Source of the DNA: Candidatus Avipropionibacterium avicola
Lineage (GTDB): Bacteria; Actinomycetota; Actinomycetes; Propionibacteriales; Propionibacteriaceae
Direction of reading: 5' to 3'
DNA: 6,358 nt
NCBI GenBank assembly: GCA_018715445.1
Contig: DVLP01000385.1
Coordinates: 1-6,358 of the forward strand
The stretch's first letter is position 1; each line of letters begins with the position of its first letter. Under the pieces are notes generated by a model. That model saw only the letters and a program-made list of their open reading frames with translations, searched no databases and was not told the DNA's origin. The translations under genes were made by a program, and so were the position numbers. Shown here piece by piece: positions 6,206 through 6,358 of this stretch.

Positions 6206-6358
6206 ATGGCATCGTCTGACAGCGCTCCCCAGGCCGACAGCGCCACCCGACGCCGTACCCGTGCCGCCATCGTGGACCGAGCGATCGTGGTGCTGGCCGC
6301 GCGGCCGGATGCCTCACTGTCCGTGGTCGCCGAGGCCGCCGAGGTGAGCCGGTCGACC
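6206..6358 (+). CDS. TetR-family transcriptional regulator, N-terminal 51 codons only
   Basis: The open frame runs to the window edge. The visible part is a charged N-terminal tail (about 1-20) and then a typical TetR DNA-binding start: RAAIVDRAIVVLAARPDASLSVVAEAAEVSRST. This corresponds to helix 1, the turn, helix 2 and the beginning of the recognition helix. The effector-binding domain lies beyond the window, so the ligand cannot be guessed. The start is the ATG at 6206, with a -10 box TACCCT 6 nt upstream; an in-frame ATG at 6176 would add ten residues but has no clear initiation signal. The gene is divergent from the YqeB-like gene with an inverted repeat between them, the usual arrangement for a TetR repressor controlling its neighbour and itself. 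Confidence 0.88.
   Translation, partial: MASSDSAPQADSATRRRTRAAIVDRAIVVLAARPDASLSVVAEAAEVSRST

Overview
This is a GC-rich actinobacterial chromosome segment. Its core is the Pup-proteasome locus, found mainly in actinobacteria, and every recognisable protein in the window looks actinobacterial. The exact genus cannot be read from the sequence; a member of Propionibacteriales or Micrococcales is a guess.

Minus strand, in transcription order: dop (3728-5254, Pup deamidase/depupylase), pup (3498-3695, the 65-residue tag ending in Gly-Gly-Gln), prcB (2674-3501, proteasome beta), prcA (1946-2677, proteasome alpha), tyrA (873-1949, prephenate dehydrogenase with a C-terminal ACT domain), and a ketopantoate-reductase-like gene that leaves the window (876 to 1). 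From pup onward every gene overlaps the next by exactly 4 bp (GTGA, ATGA, GTGA, ATGA), so the proteasome core genes are translationally chained to two metabolic dehydrogenases. Dop converts the Gln end of Pup to Glu so that the ligase PafA can attach it to target proteins, and Dop also removes it. PrcA and PrcB form the 20S core that degrades tagged proteins. PafA and the Mpa/ARC ATPase are not in the window.

Right side: divergent from dop is a small four-helix membrane protein of the DUF3054 type (+ strand, 5279-5686). It overlaps tail-to-tail with a YqeB-like membrane protein (- strand, 5622-6140). Divergent from that is a TetR-family regulator (+ strand, from 6206), cut off by the window edge inside its DNA-binding domain. 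A 20-bp inverted repeat lies in the 65-bp gap between the two and is a good candidate for the regulator's operator.

The most interesting signals are in the short gaps. The dop/DUF3054 boundary looks like a mirror-symmetric bidirectional promoter: two opposed -10 boxes share a central TA, and each is followed by 7 nt and then a GTG codon, so both genes look leaderless. Similar -10 boxes sit 6-7 nt before the starts of pup, the YqeB-like gene and tetR. No stretch over 300 bp lacks a gene. I saw no tRNA, rRNA, mobile element or CRISPR array. I found no clearly new multi-gene system; the new content is mainly regulatory architecture and operon composition.
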